DNA of 64,000 nt from Clostridium transplantifaecale (GCF_900626075.1 NZ_UYZY01000002.1:1240001-1304000), one strand, 5' to 3'. Numbered from the stretch's first letter, positions 7,173 to 16,425 are shown. The notes: generated from the sequence alone by a model not told the origin. Numbers and translations are program-made.

Positions 7173-9749
7173 ATGAAAGTAGAAAAATATAGTCAGTTGA
7201 AAACGCATATTTTAGATATTTTGTGGAAGGAACAGGATTTTGATACCGCTGTCCGTCAGGTGCTGGCATTGGTGGGTATGGAGTTTTCGGCTGACAGCGT
7301 ATATGTTTCAGAGCATGACAGCAGACTTGGCAGGAGATATTTATGGACCGCATCCGGTTCGGCATCCGCTTCAGGGGATATGGAGAGGACGGAATGGAAT
7401 GAGCTCTCCATATATGAGAATGACTTTGCTATGAGCGGAAAAACCGCTTTTTGGAGTATAGATACACTTCCACCGGAACAGGCGGAGGAATTTAAACAGT
7501 TTGATTGCAAATCGGTCCTTCAGGCGCCGATCGAGTATCATGGACAGCTTGCAGCCTGTTTTGGATTAACGGATTCCAGGTATCGGCGCAGTGACTGGGA
7601 AAGCGACGGTGAGATTCATGACGTCGTCATGACTATAGCGCAGATTATAGGCGTGTTTCTTTTAAAGGCCAGGTATGCAGAGAGCAGCGGTGAATACCAG
7701 AAGCAGTTGGAAAGTTCCCTGAAAGCATCACAGGAAAGGGCAAACACGGCATATGAGCTTCTGGACTCGATTTCGGCCGGCGTGATTCTTGTCTGCCTGT
7801 ATCCTGACGGAAGAGCAAAGCCCCTATACGGTAATCTCGGTATGTACCGGATCCTTAAGATAGCGCGGACGGCGGAAAATGCAGTCGTTCCGGATCGCAG
7901 TGTGGCTGCTTTAGAAGGAGCATATTTCGACGACTTTTTTGCCAACATTCCGGAACCGGATAATGGCCGGGTGCGCCAGGAATATCTGGATGGGTTCAAA
8001 ACGGATAATTTCTGTGTGAAAAAGTACCGCCTGCTCTGCGGGGATGGCACGTATGCATGGGTAAGCGCGGATCTGAGCCTGCGCCAGGAGACCGAGGAGT
8101 GCCGTATTTATTATGCAACATATACCGATATGACCGAGGAGATGAGCCTACAGACCGATTTGAGGGAAACGCTTCAGAAGGAAAAGCAGATAACCGCAGA
8201 TCTGGAGAAGGCCAGCCGTGCAAAATCGGATTTTCTTTCCAGGATGAGCCATGATATCCGTACCCCTATGAATGCTATTATGGGGATGGTAACCATCGCA
8301 AGATCCCACCTTAATAATGAGGAACGTCTGACGGGCTGCCTGGACAAAATCGATACTTCATCCAGGCTGCTTCTGAGTATTATCAATGAGGTCCTGGATA
8401 TGTCCAAGATAGAGAGCGGCCGGATTGTGCTGACGGAGGAATCGGTCAACCTGTCGGAGCTGGTTCAGAGTGTGGTATCCATGGTACAGCCTCTGATAGA
8501 TGAAAAGAACTTGCAGTTTCAAATCCACCTGAACGACATACGCCATGAATTTGTCCTGGGCGATATGCAGCGTTTGCAGCAGCTCATCATGAATTTACTG
8601 ACCAATGCGATAAAATATACCGGAGAAGGAGGAATTATCCGGCTGGAAATTTTTGAGAGGCCATCCGATGAGCCGTTGACGGGATGTTACGAATTTGCCG
8701 TGGAGGATAATGGGATCGGGATGCGAAGCGATTTCCTTGAACATGTTTTTGAGCCATTTGAACGGGCGGATGACGAGCGGATCCATTCGGTGCAGGGAAC
8801 CGGACTGGGGCTTTCCATTTGTAAAAGTGTAGCCGAAAAGATGGGCGGACAGATCCGGGTTGAAAGTGAATACGGCCGGGGCAGCAGGTTTACGGCATCA
8901 GTTTACCTGAAGCGGACCGATGCAGCAATCGATGACAAAGCTCTGCGAGGCAGGTCGGTCCTGATTGCGGATGATGATGAAATTACCTGCATCAACACCT
9001 GCAGGCGGCTTGAAGCCCTGGGCATCAGAACCGAATGGGTGACCAACGGCCGTGAGGCATTAGAGAAGGCAATTGCAAGGCACGCGGCCGGTCAGGACTA
9101 TTTTGCGGCGATTTTGGATTTGAAGATGCCGGGACTGGATGGAATAGAGACAACACGCAAGATACGGGAAAATCTGGGAAATACGCTGCCGGTTATCCTG
9201 ATTTCCGCCTATGACTTCTCAGAATATCTGGACAAAGCGACAACAGCCGGAGTCAATGGGTTTATCACGAAACCGCTGTTTTTATCGCGGCTTATTTCCA
9301 ATCTCAAACGGTTTCTGGAAGTTTCCGAACCGGCGCCGCAGGAACAGCATACCGAAAATACTCCATTATATACAGACAGACGGATACTTCTCGTGGAGGA
9401 CAACGTTCTGAATCAGGAGATAGCCGCCGAACTGCTGAGAATGATGGGAGTCATGGTAGATATTGCCGATAACGGAAAGGCAGCCCTGGAACAAATCCAG
9501 GAGTCCCCGCCGGGCTACTATGACTTAATATTCATGGATATGCAGATGCCTGTCATGGACGGATGCACCTCCACCAAAGCCATCCGCGCCTTAAACAGAG
9601 AAGACGCCAAAACCATTCCAATTATCGCCATGACCGCCAATGCTTTTGCCGACGACCGTCAAAAGACCGCAGAATCGGGAATGAACGAACACCTGGCAAA
9701 ACCAATCGATCCCCGCCAGTTAAAAAAGACGCTGGAGAGATGGCTGTAA
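7173..9749 (+). CDS. Hybrid sensor histidine kinase with two receiver domains
   Basis: 858 residues from the ATG at 7173, which has GCGGAGGAA at the right distance; an upstream ATG at 7143 lacks a ribosome binding site. No transmembrane helix is evident, so it is probably cytoplasmic. Order: GAF-like sensor (about 10-165), coiled coil (175-200), PAS-like domain (205-325), HisKA with the H-box SRMSHDIRTPMNAI (phospho-His about 360), HATPase (N, G1 EDNGIGM, G2 GTGLGLS), receiver 1 (Asp about 649 in LDLKMPG) and receiver 2 (Asp about 789 in FMDMQMPVMDG). No HPt domain or output partner lies next to it, so the phosphate must leave to an unlinked protein. Stimulus unknown. Confidence 0.9.
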   Translation: MKVEKYSQLKTHILDILWKEQDFDTAVRQVLALVGMEFSADSVYVSEHDSRLGRRYLWTASGSASASGDMERTEWNELSIYENDFAMSGKTAFWSIDTLPPEQAEEFKQFDCKSVLQAPIEYHGQLAACFGLTDSRYRRSDWESDGEIHDVVMTIAQIIGVFLLKARYAESSGEYQKQLESSLKASQERANTAYELLDSISAGVILVCLYPDGRAKPLYGNLGMYRILKIARTAENAVVPDRSVAALEGAYFDDFFANIPEPDNGRVRQEYLDGFKTDNFCVKKYRLLCGDGTYAWVSADLSLRQETEECRIYYATYTDMTEEMSLQTDLRETLQKEKQITADLEKASRAKSDFLSRMSHDIRTPMNAIMGMVTIARSHLNNEERLTGCLDKIDTSSRLLLSIINEVLDMSKIESGRIVLTEESVNLSELVQSVVSMVQPLIDEKNLQFQIHLNDIRHEFVLGDMQRLQQLIMNLLTNAIKYTGEGGIIRLEIFERPSDEPLTGCYEFAVEDNGIGMRSDFLEHVFEPFERADDERIHSVQGTGLGLSICKSVAEKMGGQIRVESEYGRGSRFTASVYLKRTDAAIDDKALRGRSVLIADDDEITCINTCRRLEALGIRTEWVTNGREALEKAIARHAAGQDYFAAILDLKMPGLDGIETTRKIRENLGNTLPVILISAYDFSEYLDKATTAGVNGFITKPLFLSRLISNLKRFLEVSEPAPQEQHTENTPLYTDRRILLVEDNVLNQEIAAELLRMMGVMVDIADNGKAALEQIQESPPGYYDLIFMDMQMPVMDGCTSTKAIRALNREDAKTIPIIAMTANAFADDRQKTAESGMNEHLAKPIDPRQLKKTLERWL

Positions 9750-9844
9750 ATCCTTTTGGAACCAAATTATAGCAGTGCAGGAACATATTAGTATGGCAGC
9801 ATAACAGCACAACAACATAACAACATAATAACAACACAATAACA

Positions 9845-9874
9845 GGCCTCGGAACGCCGTTTTCCGGGGCCTTT
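9845..9874 (+). terminator. Rho-independent terminator after the hybrid kinase
   Basis: GGCCTCGGAA (9845-9854) pairs with TTCCGGGGCC (9862-9871) with one G-U pair, followed by TTT. Confidence 0.75.
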
Positions 9875-9958
9875 ATCAAACCATTTTATAGCAAAAATCG
9901 ACAATCAGCCGGCGCTCCTTTTTCCTCCGCCCCCTCTTCTTCGCAAGAATATCGTAAG

Positions 9959-9987
9959 TTGACTGTCCTAGAGGAACGCTTTATAAT
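9959..9987 (+). promoter_or_regulatory. Sigma-A promoter of the cell-wall-binding protein genes
   Basis: TTGACT at 9959-9964 and a perfect TATAAT at 9982-9987, spacer 17 bases. Confidence 0.8.
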
Positions 9988-10051
9988 AAAATCATAAAAA
10001 TAGCGGAAAATCCAGCAATAGAAAGGTTTTTCGCCGGAGAGGATGAGGAAG

Positions 10052-11299
10052 ATGAAAAGAGAACGCAGGTGGATTGGTCCGCTTGTTTCCATATGTATGG
10101 CAGCCTGTATGGTATTCGGAGGAGCAGTCGTTTCCTACGCTGCTTCATCCAGAAAGACAATCAGCAAAGTTTCTATTACCCTTGATTTGAATTTAGACGC
10201 CGGAGAGAGCCTCCCGGATCTGGAAGCGGGGAAGGACAGCGGGTTTAACGTGCGTGCGGGCAACGACAGATATGTGGCAAGCGAGGCGCAGTGGGTTAGC
10301 TCTACTTCAAAAGATGTAAAGATAGGAAGTACTTATACGCTTAAAGTATGGCTGGAGGCGGAGGACCCGGATACTTACGGATTCGTCGGAACCTACAAAG
10401 CAAGCAATGTAACGGTCAAGGGCGGGACATTCGTTTCCGCGTCGAGAAAGGGCTATGATACCCTGATCGTGACGGTTAAAACAAAGCCGGTGAAGGGTGA
10501 ATACGAGGCTCCCGATGAGGCCGAGTGGAAACAGAACCAATTAGGACATGCAAAGTGGGATAAGGTGAGCGGCGTGGACGCCTATGACGTTACCCTCTAC
10601 AAAGGAAACAGCGCCATATACAAGGTGAAAGCATATAAAGGCACAACAATCAATTTCTACCCGTATATGACGAGTGCGGGAACGTATTCTTTCAAGGTGC
10701 GTTCCACGCCGTCAAGCGACAATGAGAAGGATTATGCGGACAGCAGCGACTGGACGGAGTCCGATGAGGTCTATGTTGCCAAAGAGTCGGTTTCAGACGG
10801 ATCAGGTAAAATTGATTATAACAATACGAACAGCGCGGCAAACAATTCCACGACCCAGGTCGGCTGGATACAGGACGGAAGCCGCTGGTGGTACCGCTAT
10901 CCTGACGGAACTTATCAGAAGGACTCCTGGCTGTATATTAACAATATCTGGTATCTGTTCGACAAGGATGGATGGATGCTGACCGGCTGGCAGGAGAAGA
11001 ACGGCAACTGGTATTACCTGGATAATAACGGCGCAATGAGAAAAGGGTGGGTGCAGGCTACCAACGGCTGGTACTATTTAAACCCGGGCCCGGACGGAAC
11101 CGAGGGGGCCATGTTTAAGAATCAGTGGCTGGACAGCAACGGCAAGAGATATTATCTGGGAGAGAACGGCGTGATGTGCGAGGGGTGGACCCAGGTAGGG
11201 GGAAACTGGTATTATTTCTATCCGGGAGATGGAAGTATGGCTGTGAACACAACGATCAGCACCTTTTATGTCGGAGCCGACGGAGTATGGCGCAGATAG
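10052..11299 (+). CDS. Secreted protein with C-terminal cell-wall-binding repeats (paralogue 1)
   Basis: 415 residues from the ATG at 10052, nine bases after GGAGAGG; an ATG at 10043 is too close to that site. A signal peptide (basic start, hydrophobic core, cleavage after VVSYA at about 30) exports it. Residues 35-145 look like a beta-rich domain, 150-240 like a fibronectin-III-type fold, and 270-415 hold about six aromatic cell-wall/choline-binding-type repeats (GWQEKNGNWYYLDNNGAMRK and variants). These repeats bind surface polymers such as teichoic acids. No catalytic motif is seen, so it is probably an adhesin or scaffold. The next gene encodes a protein of the same plan. Confidence 0.8.
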   Translation: MKRERRWIGPLVSICMAACMVFGGAVVSYAASSRKTISKVSITLDLNLDAGESLPDLEAGKDSGFNVRAGNDRYVASEAQWVSSTSKDVKIGSTYTLKVWLEAEDPDTYGFVGTYKASNVTVKGGTFVSASRKGYDTLIVTVKTKPVKGEYEAPDEAEWKQNQLGHAKWDKVSGVDAYDVTLYKGNSAIYKVKAYKGTTINFYPYMTSAGTYSFKVRSTPSSDNEKDYADSSDWTESDEVYVAKESVSDGSGKIDYNNTNSAANNSTTQVGWIQDGSRWWYRYPDGTYQKDSWLYINNIWYLFDKDGWMLTGWQEKNGNWYYLDNNGAMRKGWVQATNGWYYLNPGPDGTEGAMFKNQWLDSNGKRYYLGENGVMCEGWTQVGGNWYYFYPGDGSMAVNTTISTFYVGADGVWRR

Positions 11300-11397
11300 C
11301 ATGTAAACCGTAACCGCTCAGAAAGGTATATTGCATGATGAGGCAAATACAAAGGTTCTGACCGGGGGCATAAAATTATAAGAAGAGAGGTATTAAT

Positions 11398-12453
11398 ATG
11401 TTCAGGAGAAGTGCAAGGGGATTATGGATTGGTTTTGCGGCGGCGCTGATCATAGTGGGCAGCGCTTTTACAGCATATGCGGATACAACGATTGCCAGTA
11501 TCAGAGTGACGTTCAAGAATAACTACGACAATGACAGCGGAGAGATTCTGGAGCCTACCTTGACGGCCGGAAGCGGCTATGAGGTTGAGGATGTGTCCTG
11601 GAGCAAGGAGCTGGACAAGTGGAGCCCAGGCTCCAAAGTGACGGCAACGGTTACTCTGGTTCCGGGAAGCGGCAAATCATTTAATGGCTCTTACTCTTCC
11701 AAGAAAAGCACTATCAGCGGTGCGGATTTTGTTTCCGCCAAGAGGAATGAGGATGGAAATCTGGTCGTCAAGGCTACCTATTATCCTGTCGTACAGCTTG
11801 GACAGACGGAGAAAGCCGGATGGAGCGATTTGACGAAGACGAAGGCAGTATGGAAGAAAGTAAAGTATGCTACGGCATATCAGCTCAGGCTGTACCGCGG
11901 CAATGACGAGTATGTGACAACACTGACTCTGGAAGGCACAAACGTTGATCTGACGGAGTATATCACCAAAGAAGCAAACTATTTCTACGAGGTGAGAGCC
12001 ACCTCGAAGAACAGCAACGATGCGAACTACAGACGGAGCGGGGACTACGTTACATCCGAGGATTCATTTGTAGATAACCTGGGAGAAGTGGGAGGACGCT
12101 GGAGACAGGACCGCACCGGACGCCGGTATACAGATGAGAACGGTGTCGAGGCAGTGAATGGCTGGCGTTATATTCTGGGTACATGGTATTACTTTGATGA
12201 GAATGGCTATGCAGTTACCGGCTGGCGGGCCATCAACGGCAAGTGGTACTACATGGATGCAGAATGCAAGATGCTGACCGGCTGGCTGAACCTGAATGAC
12301 AAATGGTATTATACGGATTCCACCGGAGCTATGGCGATCGGCTGGTATCAGCTTTCACCATCTGAATGGTACTATTTCTATGAGGACGGCAGCATGGCTA
12401 TGAACACAGTGATAGATGGCTATACAATAGGCGGAGACGGCAAGATGCAGTAA
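11398..12453 (+). CDS. Secreted protein with C-terminal cell-wall-binding repeats (paralogue 2)
   Basis: 351 residues. The signal peptide ends after FTAYA (about 27). The N-terminal domains parallel those of the preceding protein (for example the shared pattern SG.DFVSAKR and the second-domain pattern KAVWKKV..A.AYQLRLYRG), and the C-terminus carries about four to five W/Y/G-rich repeats (GWRAINGKWYYMDAECKMLT). It is two repeats shorter than its neighbour. The GAGAGG ribosome binding site is at 11384-11389. The pair most likely arose by tandem duplication and is secreted to the cell wall; no enzymatic motif is visible. Confidence 0.78.
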   Translation: MFRRSARGLWIGFAAALIIVGSAFTAYADTTIASIRVTFKNNYDNDSGEILEPTLTAGSGYEVEDVSWSKELDKWSPGSKVTATVTLVPGSGKSFNGSYSSKKSTISGADFVSAKRNEDGNLVVKATYYPVVQLGQTEKAGWSDLTKTKAVWKKVKYATAYQLRLYRGNDEYVTTLTLEGTNVDLTEYITKEANYFYEVRATSKNSNDANYRRSGDYVTSEDSFVDNLGEVGGRWRQDRTGRRYTDENGVEAVNGWRYILGTWYYFDENGYAVTGWRAINGKWYYMDAECKMLTGWLNLNDKWYYTDSTGAMAIGWYQLSPSEWYYFYEDGSMAMNTVIDGYTIGGDGKMQ

Positions 12454-12506
12454 AACAGCGTTTTTTGCTCTTTACTCAGGCAATCCGCGGGGAGCGGGAA
12501 ACTACC

Positions 12507-14243
12507 ATGGAGAGTATAAGTACACTGAAGAATATTTTAGACCGCATAGAGCAGGAAGTCATCATTACGGATCGCGAAGGAAAAATACTCTGGGTGAATC
12601 AGTATGCGGAGAAGGCTATAAAGCTGGACGAATGGATCGGAAAGGAATTTGGCTCCTATTTTGCCACACAGAAGCGGGGGAACGGTGAGACGCTTCTCCA
12701 TTCACCGTTGGGAGATACCTATGACTTCGGAACGGAGGAATGGGAAGGCGGCACGATTTATTTTTTGGATAACCTGACCAGCTTTGATAATCCCAGAATC
12801 CAGCGTGAATGTTATAAAGAGATCGTTGAAAAACTTGACGTTATGGGAACTGACGCAAAGGGTGAAATTGTAATTGTAAGCCAGATGGCCGCCCAGTATT
12901 ACGGGATGAGCCGGGAGCAGCTTTATCACCGTTCTCTAGCTGATTTTTATAATTACCGGACAGAGGATGAGCACGAACACAGGGATGTCATTGAGACCGG
13001 AGTTCCGATTATAGACAAATACAGCGACAATCCCGCCAGGGCGAAGAATTATGTTTATCGTCCCCTGATGTACAGCACTTACCCCTTTGCTTACCACGGA
13101 AAAAATATACTGGCATATACGATTATCCAGGATGACAGGAAGGCACAGGAGACGCTCCGTGAGATCACGGAGCTGAAGCGCCGCCTGCGTTTGAGGGATT
13201 TGAAGGATGAAAAACACAAGGAGGAGAATGATACCTCCTATTCTTTTCTGGATATTGTCGGGGAGAGCAAGGTCCTGGTGGATACCATCCGGGACGCCCA
13301 GACAATTGCCGGGGTGGACCGGAATCTCCTGATAGTCGGTGAGACCGGAACCGGAAAAGAAGTTTTTGCCCAGAGTATCCATAATTTCAGTAAGAGAGGA
13401 AAGGAACCGTTTATACCGGTAAACTGTGCGGCAATTCCGGAGAATCTTCTGGAGAGCATCCTGTTCGGGACGGTCAGGGGCGCCTATACCGGCGCGGTGG
13501 ACTCGGAAGGCCTGTTTGAGCTGGCGAAGAACGGGACGCTGTTTCTGGACGAACTGAATTCCATGCAGGTTTCCATGCAGACGAAACTGCTGCGCGTACT
13601 GCAGGAGAGGAAAGCCATGAGGGTCGGCGGGCATAAGATGTATCCGATCAACTGCCGGATTGTCAGTGCAATTAACGAGGATCCCAGGGTACTCATGGAT
13701 ACCGGCAAGATGAGGAGCGATTTATTTTACCGAATCGCGCCTTTATCGCTGTATATCCCGCCTCTGCGGGAGAGACCGCAGGACATACTGGCGATGGCCC
13801 GATATTTCATCGGCAAATATAATAAGGTTTTTTATAAAGATATTAAGGGTGTGTCTCCCGAAATGGAGCGCCTCCTTCTGGCATATGACTGGCCGGGCAA
13901 TGTCCGGGAACTGGATTATGTGATTGAGAATATGATGATTAGAGCGGAAGAAAGTGAACTGAAGCTCTCAGATTTGCCGCGTCACCTCCAGAGTCAGTTT
14001 GAAAACGGCATGCCAGGGGAAAGCAGCCCGGTTATGGAAGTGGGAGCAGGGGGGAATGGAAGCAGCGATTGCGTAAGCCTTGCCGGCAGTCTGCAGACGT
14101 ACGAAAAAGAGCTGATTGAGAGAGCGCTTCTTCAAAATGGAGGCAACCAAAAGAAGGCGGCAGAGCAACTGGGAATTTCCCGGCAGAATCTGTATCACCG
14201 CATGAGACGTTTGGAAATGTGTAAAAATAATGATACGCAATGA
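12507..14243 (+). CDS. Sigma-54-dependent transcriptional activator of cysteine catabolism (CdsR-like)
   Basis: 578 residues from the ATG at 12507 (GGGGAGCGGG upstream). Two PAS-type sensor modules (about 5-95 and 100-215) lead through a coiled segment to the AAA+ domain (245-480): Walker A GETGTGKE (278-285), sigma-54 contact loop GAYTGA (325-330), Walker B GTLFLDEL, and WPGNVREL. The C-terminal Fis-type helix-turn-helix (NQKKAAEQLGISRQNLYHRM) binds DNA. It needs RpoN. Directly after its stop lie two palindromes and then a -24/-12 promoter in front of a cysteine desulfidase gene. In Clostridioides difficile a sigma-54 activator (CdsR) controls the desulfidase gene cdsB; assigning that role here is inference from context. 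Confidence 0.88.
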   Translation: MESISTLKNILDRIEQEVIITDREGKILWVNQYAEKAIKLDEWIGKEFGSYFATQKRGNGETLLHSPLGDTYDFGTEEWEGGTIYFLDNLTSFDNPRIQRECYKEIVEKLDVMGTDAKGEIVIVSQMAAQYYGMSREQLYHRSLADFYNYRTEDEHEHRDVIETGVPIIDKYSDNPARAKNYVYRPLMYSTYPFAYHGKNILAYTIIQDDRKAQETLREITELKRRLRLRDLKDEKHKEENDTSYSFLDIVGESKVLVDTIRDAQTIAGVDRNLLIVGETGTGKEVFAQSIHNFSKRGKEPFIPVNCAAIPENLLESILFGTVRGAYTGAVDSEGLFELAKNGTLFLDELNSMQVSMQTKLLRVLQERKAMRVGGHKMYPINCRIVSAINEDPRVLMDTGKMRSDLFYRIAPLSLYIPPLRERPQDILAMARYFIGKYNKVFYKDIKGVSPEMERLLLAYDWPGNVRELDYVIENMMIRAEESELKLSDLPRHLQSQFENGMPGESSPVMEVGAGGNGSSDCVSLAGSLQTYEKELIERALLQNGGNQKKAAEQLGISRQNLYHRMRRLEMCKNNDTQ

Positions 14244-14279
14244 GTAAAATATATTTTACTTAGGTAAAAAATATTTTAC
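14244..14279 (+). promoter_or_regulatory. Tandem palindromes, probable activator-binding sites
   Basis: A perfect 16-bp palindrome GTAAAATATATTTTAC (14244-14259) is followed at a 20-bp offset by GTAAAAAATATTTTAC (14264-14279). Two sites on the same DNA face, about 225 bp upstream of a sigma-54 promoter and immediately after the activator gene, are what an enhancer-binding protein needs. Confidence 0.7.
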
Positions 14280-14352
14280 TTGGCGAGAGTGATTTGCAGA
14301 TGGAATTGATACCATAATGACGTGGAAGATGATTTCCGGGACAGATATTTCG

Positions 14353-14382
14353 AAAAAGACCTTATGAGGAGGTCTTTTTTTT
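14353..14382 (+). terminator. Rho-independent terminator after the sigma-54 activator gene
   Basis: AAAGACCT (14355-14362) and AGGTCTTT (14370-14377) form a stem followed by a long T-run. It lies between the palindromes and the -24/-12 promoter, insulating the regulator from the catabolic operon. Confidence 0.85.
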
Positions 14383-14493
14383 GTATGATAATTCAGAAAA
14401 AGAGTGGGAAAGAGGGGGACAACAGATAAAATCATGGAGACTGAGGTCATTTTATTACAAATTTTTCTGTTTTAATTATCATACTCGGAAAAG

Positions 14494-14509
14494 TGGCACG
14501 GAGGTTGCT
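14494..14509 (+). promoter_or_regulatory. Sigma-54 (-24/-12) promoter
   Basis: TGGCAC at 14494-14499, five bases, then TTGCT at 14505-14509: the GG and GC dinucleotides have the required 12-bp offset. It is a consensus RpoN promoter 40 bases before the desulfidase gene. An 11-bp inverted repeat (GTATGATAATT at 14383-14393 and AATTATCATAC at 14474-14484) brackets the upstream DNA. Confidence 0.88.
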
Positions 14510-14548
14510 TATATATAAGGCAGACAAGGAGAAAGGAGGAAATAGGTA

Positions 14549-15856
14549 ATGGATCAGGAAGCGATCATCGGATTAATCCAGTCGGAGATGAAACCCGGTA
14601 TGGGATGTACGGAGCCTGCAGCTATCGGTCTTGCCGTGTCCAATACATGTGGCAGACTGGATTCACCGGCAGCAGCCATACATCTGAAACTGAGTTCCAA
14701 TATTTTTAAGAATGCGTTTTGTGTAAAAATTCCTAATACGGATAAGGCGGGTATTCCTCTGGCAGCGGCTTTGGGAGCTCTGTTGGCGGGACAGGATAAC
14801 ACGATGGAGATATTTTCTCAGGTTACGGCAGAATTGACCGAAGAGGCGGAACGGATGCTGAAAAAAGGTGTTATCACACTGGAAGTGGAGCCGGACAACC
14901 GGTTTTATATTGAAGTGACTGCCCGGGAGGGGCAGAAGACGGTACGGACTATTACTATGGACAGGCATGACAATTTGGTCTACATAGAAAAAGACGGGAA
15001 GATCTTGATGGACCGGAGAGAAGAACTGAATGTGGACTCATGTGGCGGGGAATTGTGGATAACTGAGTCTTCTGTCTGCGATTTGGTTGATATCTGTGAG
15101 AAAATACCGGTTGAAAAAATCACTTTTTTAAAGGAAGGTATTGAGATGAACCGCCTTGCGGCACAAATGGGACTCAGCCGCGACTATGGCCTGAATATTG
15201 GAAAAAAGATACGCAGTATGGTGAGAAAGGGGGCGGTTCCGGACGATTTGGCAAGCTATGTCAAAATGAATGTGTCCGCCGCGTGTGACTGCCGCATGGG
15301 CGGTGCGCCGATCTCCGCCATGACTGTTCTGGGCAGCGGAAACCAGGGATTTGAGTCCATTTTGCTTCCGGCATCGGCGGCGGAGTACTTAGGATGCGAT
15401 GAGGAGAAGATGCTGCGGAGCGTCATGATAAGCATTCTGCTTACAATCCGCATCAAATACCATGTTGGCCGCCTGTCCCCCATCTGCGGGGCAACTCTCT
15501 CGGGTGCGGCCGGAGCCGGAGCCGTTGTATGGCTGATGGGAGGAAACCGGGAACAGATAGACGGAGCCATGCAGAACATGCTTGGAAGCGTATCGGGGAT
15601 GCTCTGTGACGGAGCGAAAGACGGTTGCGCGCTGAAGCTGGGAAACTGCGCAGGGGAGGCTGTTCTGGCGGCGTGTCTTGCAATGGAGGGAAGTATAATA
15701 CGACAGACGGACGGAATTATAAGCCGCCGTGTGGAGGACACGATCCGGGATGTGGCCCGTCTTTCACGGGAGGGAATGGCCGGGGTGGATATGAATATTA
15801 TCTCTATTATGCTCAGTAAAGAAAATGTAAGCGGCAGACCCGCAAAAGTGTCATGA
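14549..15856 (+). CDS. L-cysteine desulfidase, UPF0597/CyuA (CdsB) family
   Basis: 435 residues. The N-terminus MDQEAIIGLIQSEMKPGMGC with CTEPAAIGLA, later SAACDCRMGG, GSGNQG and the ISPICGATLSGAAGAG-like stretch (SPICGATLSGAAGAGA) mark the UPF0597/YhaM family, related to the iron-sulfur serine dehydratase alpha subunit. Characterised members turn L-cysteine into pyruvate, ammonia and sulfide with a [4Fe-4S] cluster; several conserved cysteines could hold it. The AAAGGAGG ribosome binding site is at 14531-14538. It is driven by the sigma-54 promoter and followed by a thiazoline hydrolase family gene, supporting a role in cysteine breakdown. A serine or threonine substrate cannot be excluded. 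Confidence 0.85.
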   Translation: MDQEAIIGLIQSEMKPGMGCTEPAAIGLAVSNTCGRLDSPAAAIHLKLSSNIFKNAFCVKIPNTDKAGIPLAAALGALLAGQDNTMEIFSQVTAELTEEAERMLKKGVITLEVEPDNRFYIEVTAREGQKTVRTITMDRHDNLVYIEKDGKILMDRREELNVDSCGGELWITESSVCDLVDICEKIPVEKITFLKEGIEMNRLAAQMGLSRDYGLNIGKKIRSMVRKGAVPDDLASYVKMNVSAACDCRMGGAPISAMTVLGSGNQGFESILLPASAAEYLGCDEEKMLRSVMISILLTIRIKYHVGRLSPICGATLSGAAGAGAVVWLMGGNREQIDGAMQNMLGSVSGMLCDGAKDGCALKLGNCAGEAVLAACLAMEGSIIRQTDGIISRRVEDTIRDVARLSREGMAGVDMNIISIMLSKENVSGRPAKVS

Positions 15857-15909
15857 CTAAGCAGAGAAGCAAACTAACCACTATTATAACTATGAGGAGG
15901 AAAGTAATT

Positions 15910-16425
15910 ATGAGCATTATTACAAACAAAGCAGCAATCCTGGATGATGAGAAGGCTAATATCCTGAGAGGGGCCGTAGGGACAAGAGCCTGTTGGATGG
16001 CGCTGATTTACGAGGAGGCGTGCAAAGCCGGTATGGGAGAGGAAGGGGAAGAAATGATCCGAAAGGCAGTCAGAAGATACGGGCAGAATCAGGGCGCCGA
16101 TATTAAAAAAGCGCTGGATGACGGAAATGGTTCCCTGGACATGGAGAAATTCGCCCAGGCATTTGGTTCACCGGCCGCGGTAAATGCCTTTGAGGCTGAG
16201 GTAACGCCGGAAGGGGAGGAAAAAGTAGATATAGAATATCATTTCTGTCCACTCTTAAAATCCTGGCAGGACTTAGGTTATGATGATGAAACCTGCATGA
16301 AGCTGTGTGATATGGCTATGGAAGGAGACAGAAACATGGCGAAGGGGATGGGGCTGGGTTTTGAACTTACGGATACAATTGCAAACGGATGTCCCACATG
16401 CCGTATGAGTTTTTATAAAGAATAA
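15910..16425 (+). CDS. L-2-amino-thiazoline-4-carboxylic acid hydrolase family protein
   Basis: 171 residues from the ATG at 15910, which has GAGGAGGAAAG; an in-frame ATG at 15853 overlaps the previous stop and adds an unlikely basic extension. The C-terminal IANGCPTCRMSFYKE, the central EYHFCPLLKSWQDLGY and the NILRGAVGTRACWMALIYEE start match the ATC hydrolase family as I know it. The founding enzymes act in converting 2-amino-thiazoline-4-carboxylate to L-cysteine. Placed right after a cysteine desulfidase, it would feed cysteine into the same route; the true substrate is unverified. Confidence 0.75.
   Translation: MSIITNKAAILDDEKANILRGAVGTRACWMALIYEEACKAGMGEEGEEMIRKAVRRYGQNQGADIKKALDDGNGSLDMEKFAQAFGSPAAVNAFEAEVTPEGEEKVDIEYHFCPLLKSWQDLGYDDETCMKLCDMAMEGDRNMAKGMGLGFELTDTIANGCPTCRMSFYKE

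Larger units (their letters stand above)
9750..10042 (+). other. Intergenic region: AACA-rich tract, terminator, promoter
   Basis: After the kinase stop there is a low-complexity tract built on AACA and ATAACA (about 9798-9843), then a terminator (9845-9874), then the promoter of the cell-wall protein gene (9959-9987). I see no gene here. Confidence 0.6.

Noticed and set aside
14386..14400. CodY box near GATAATTCAGAAAAAG
   Set aside because: At least five mismatches to the 15-base consensus.
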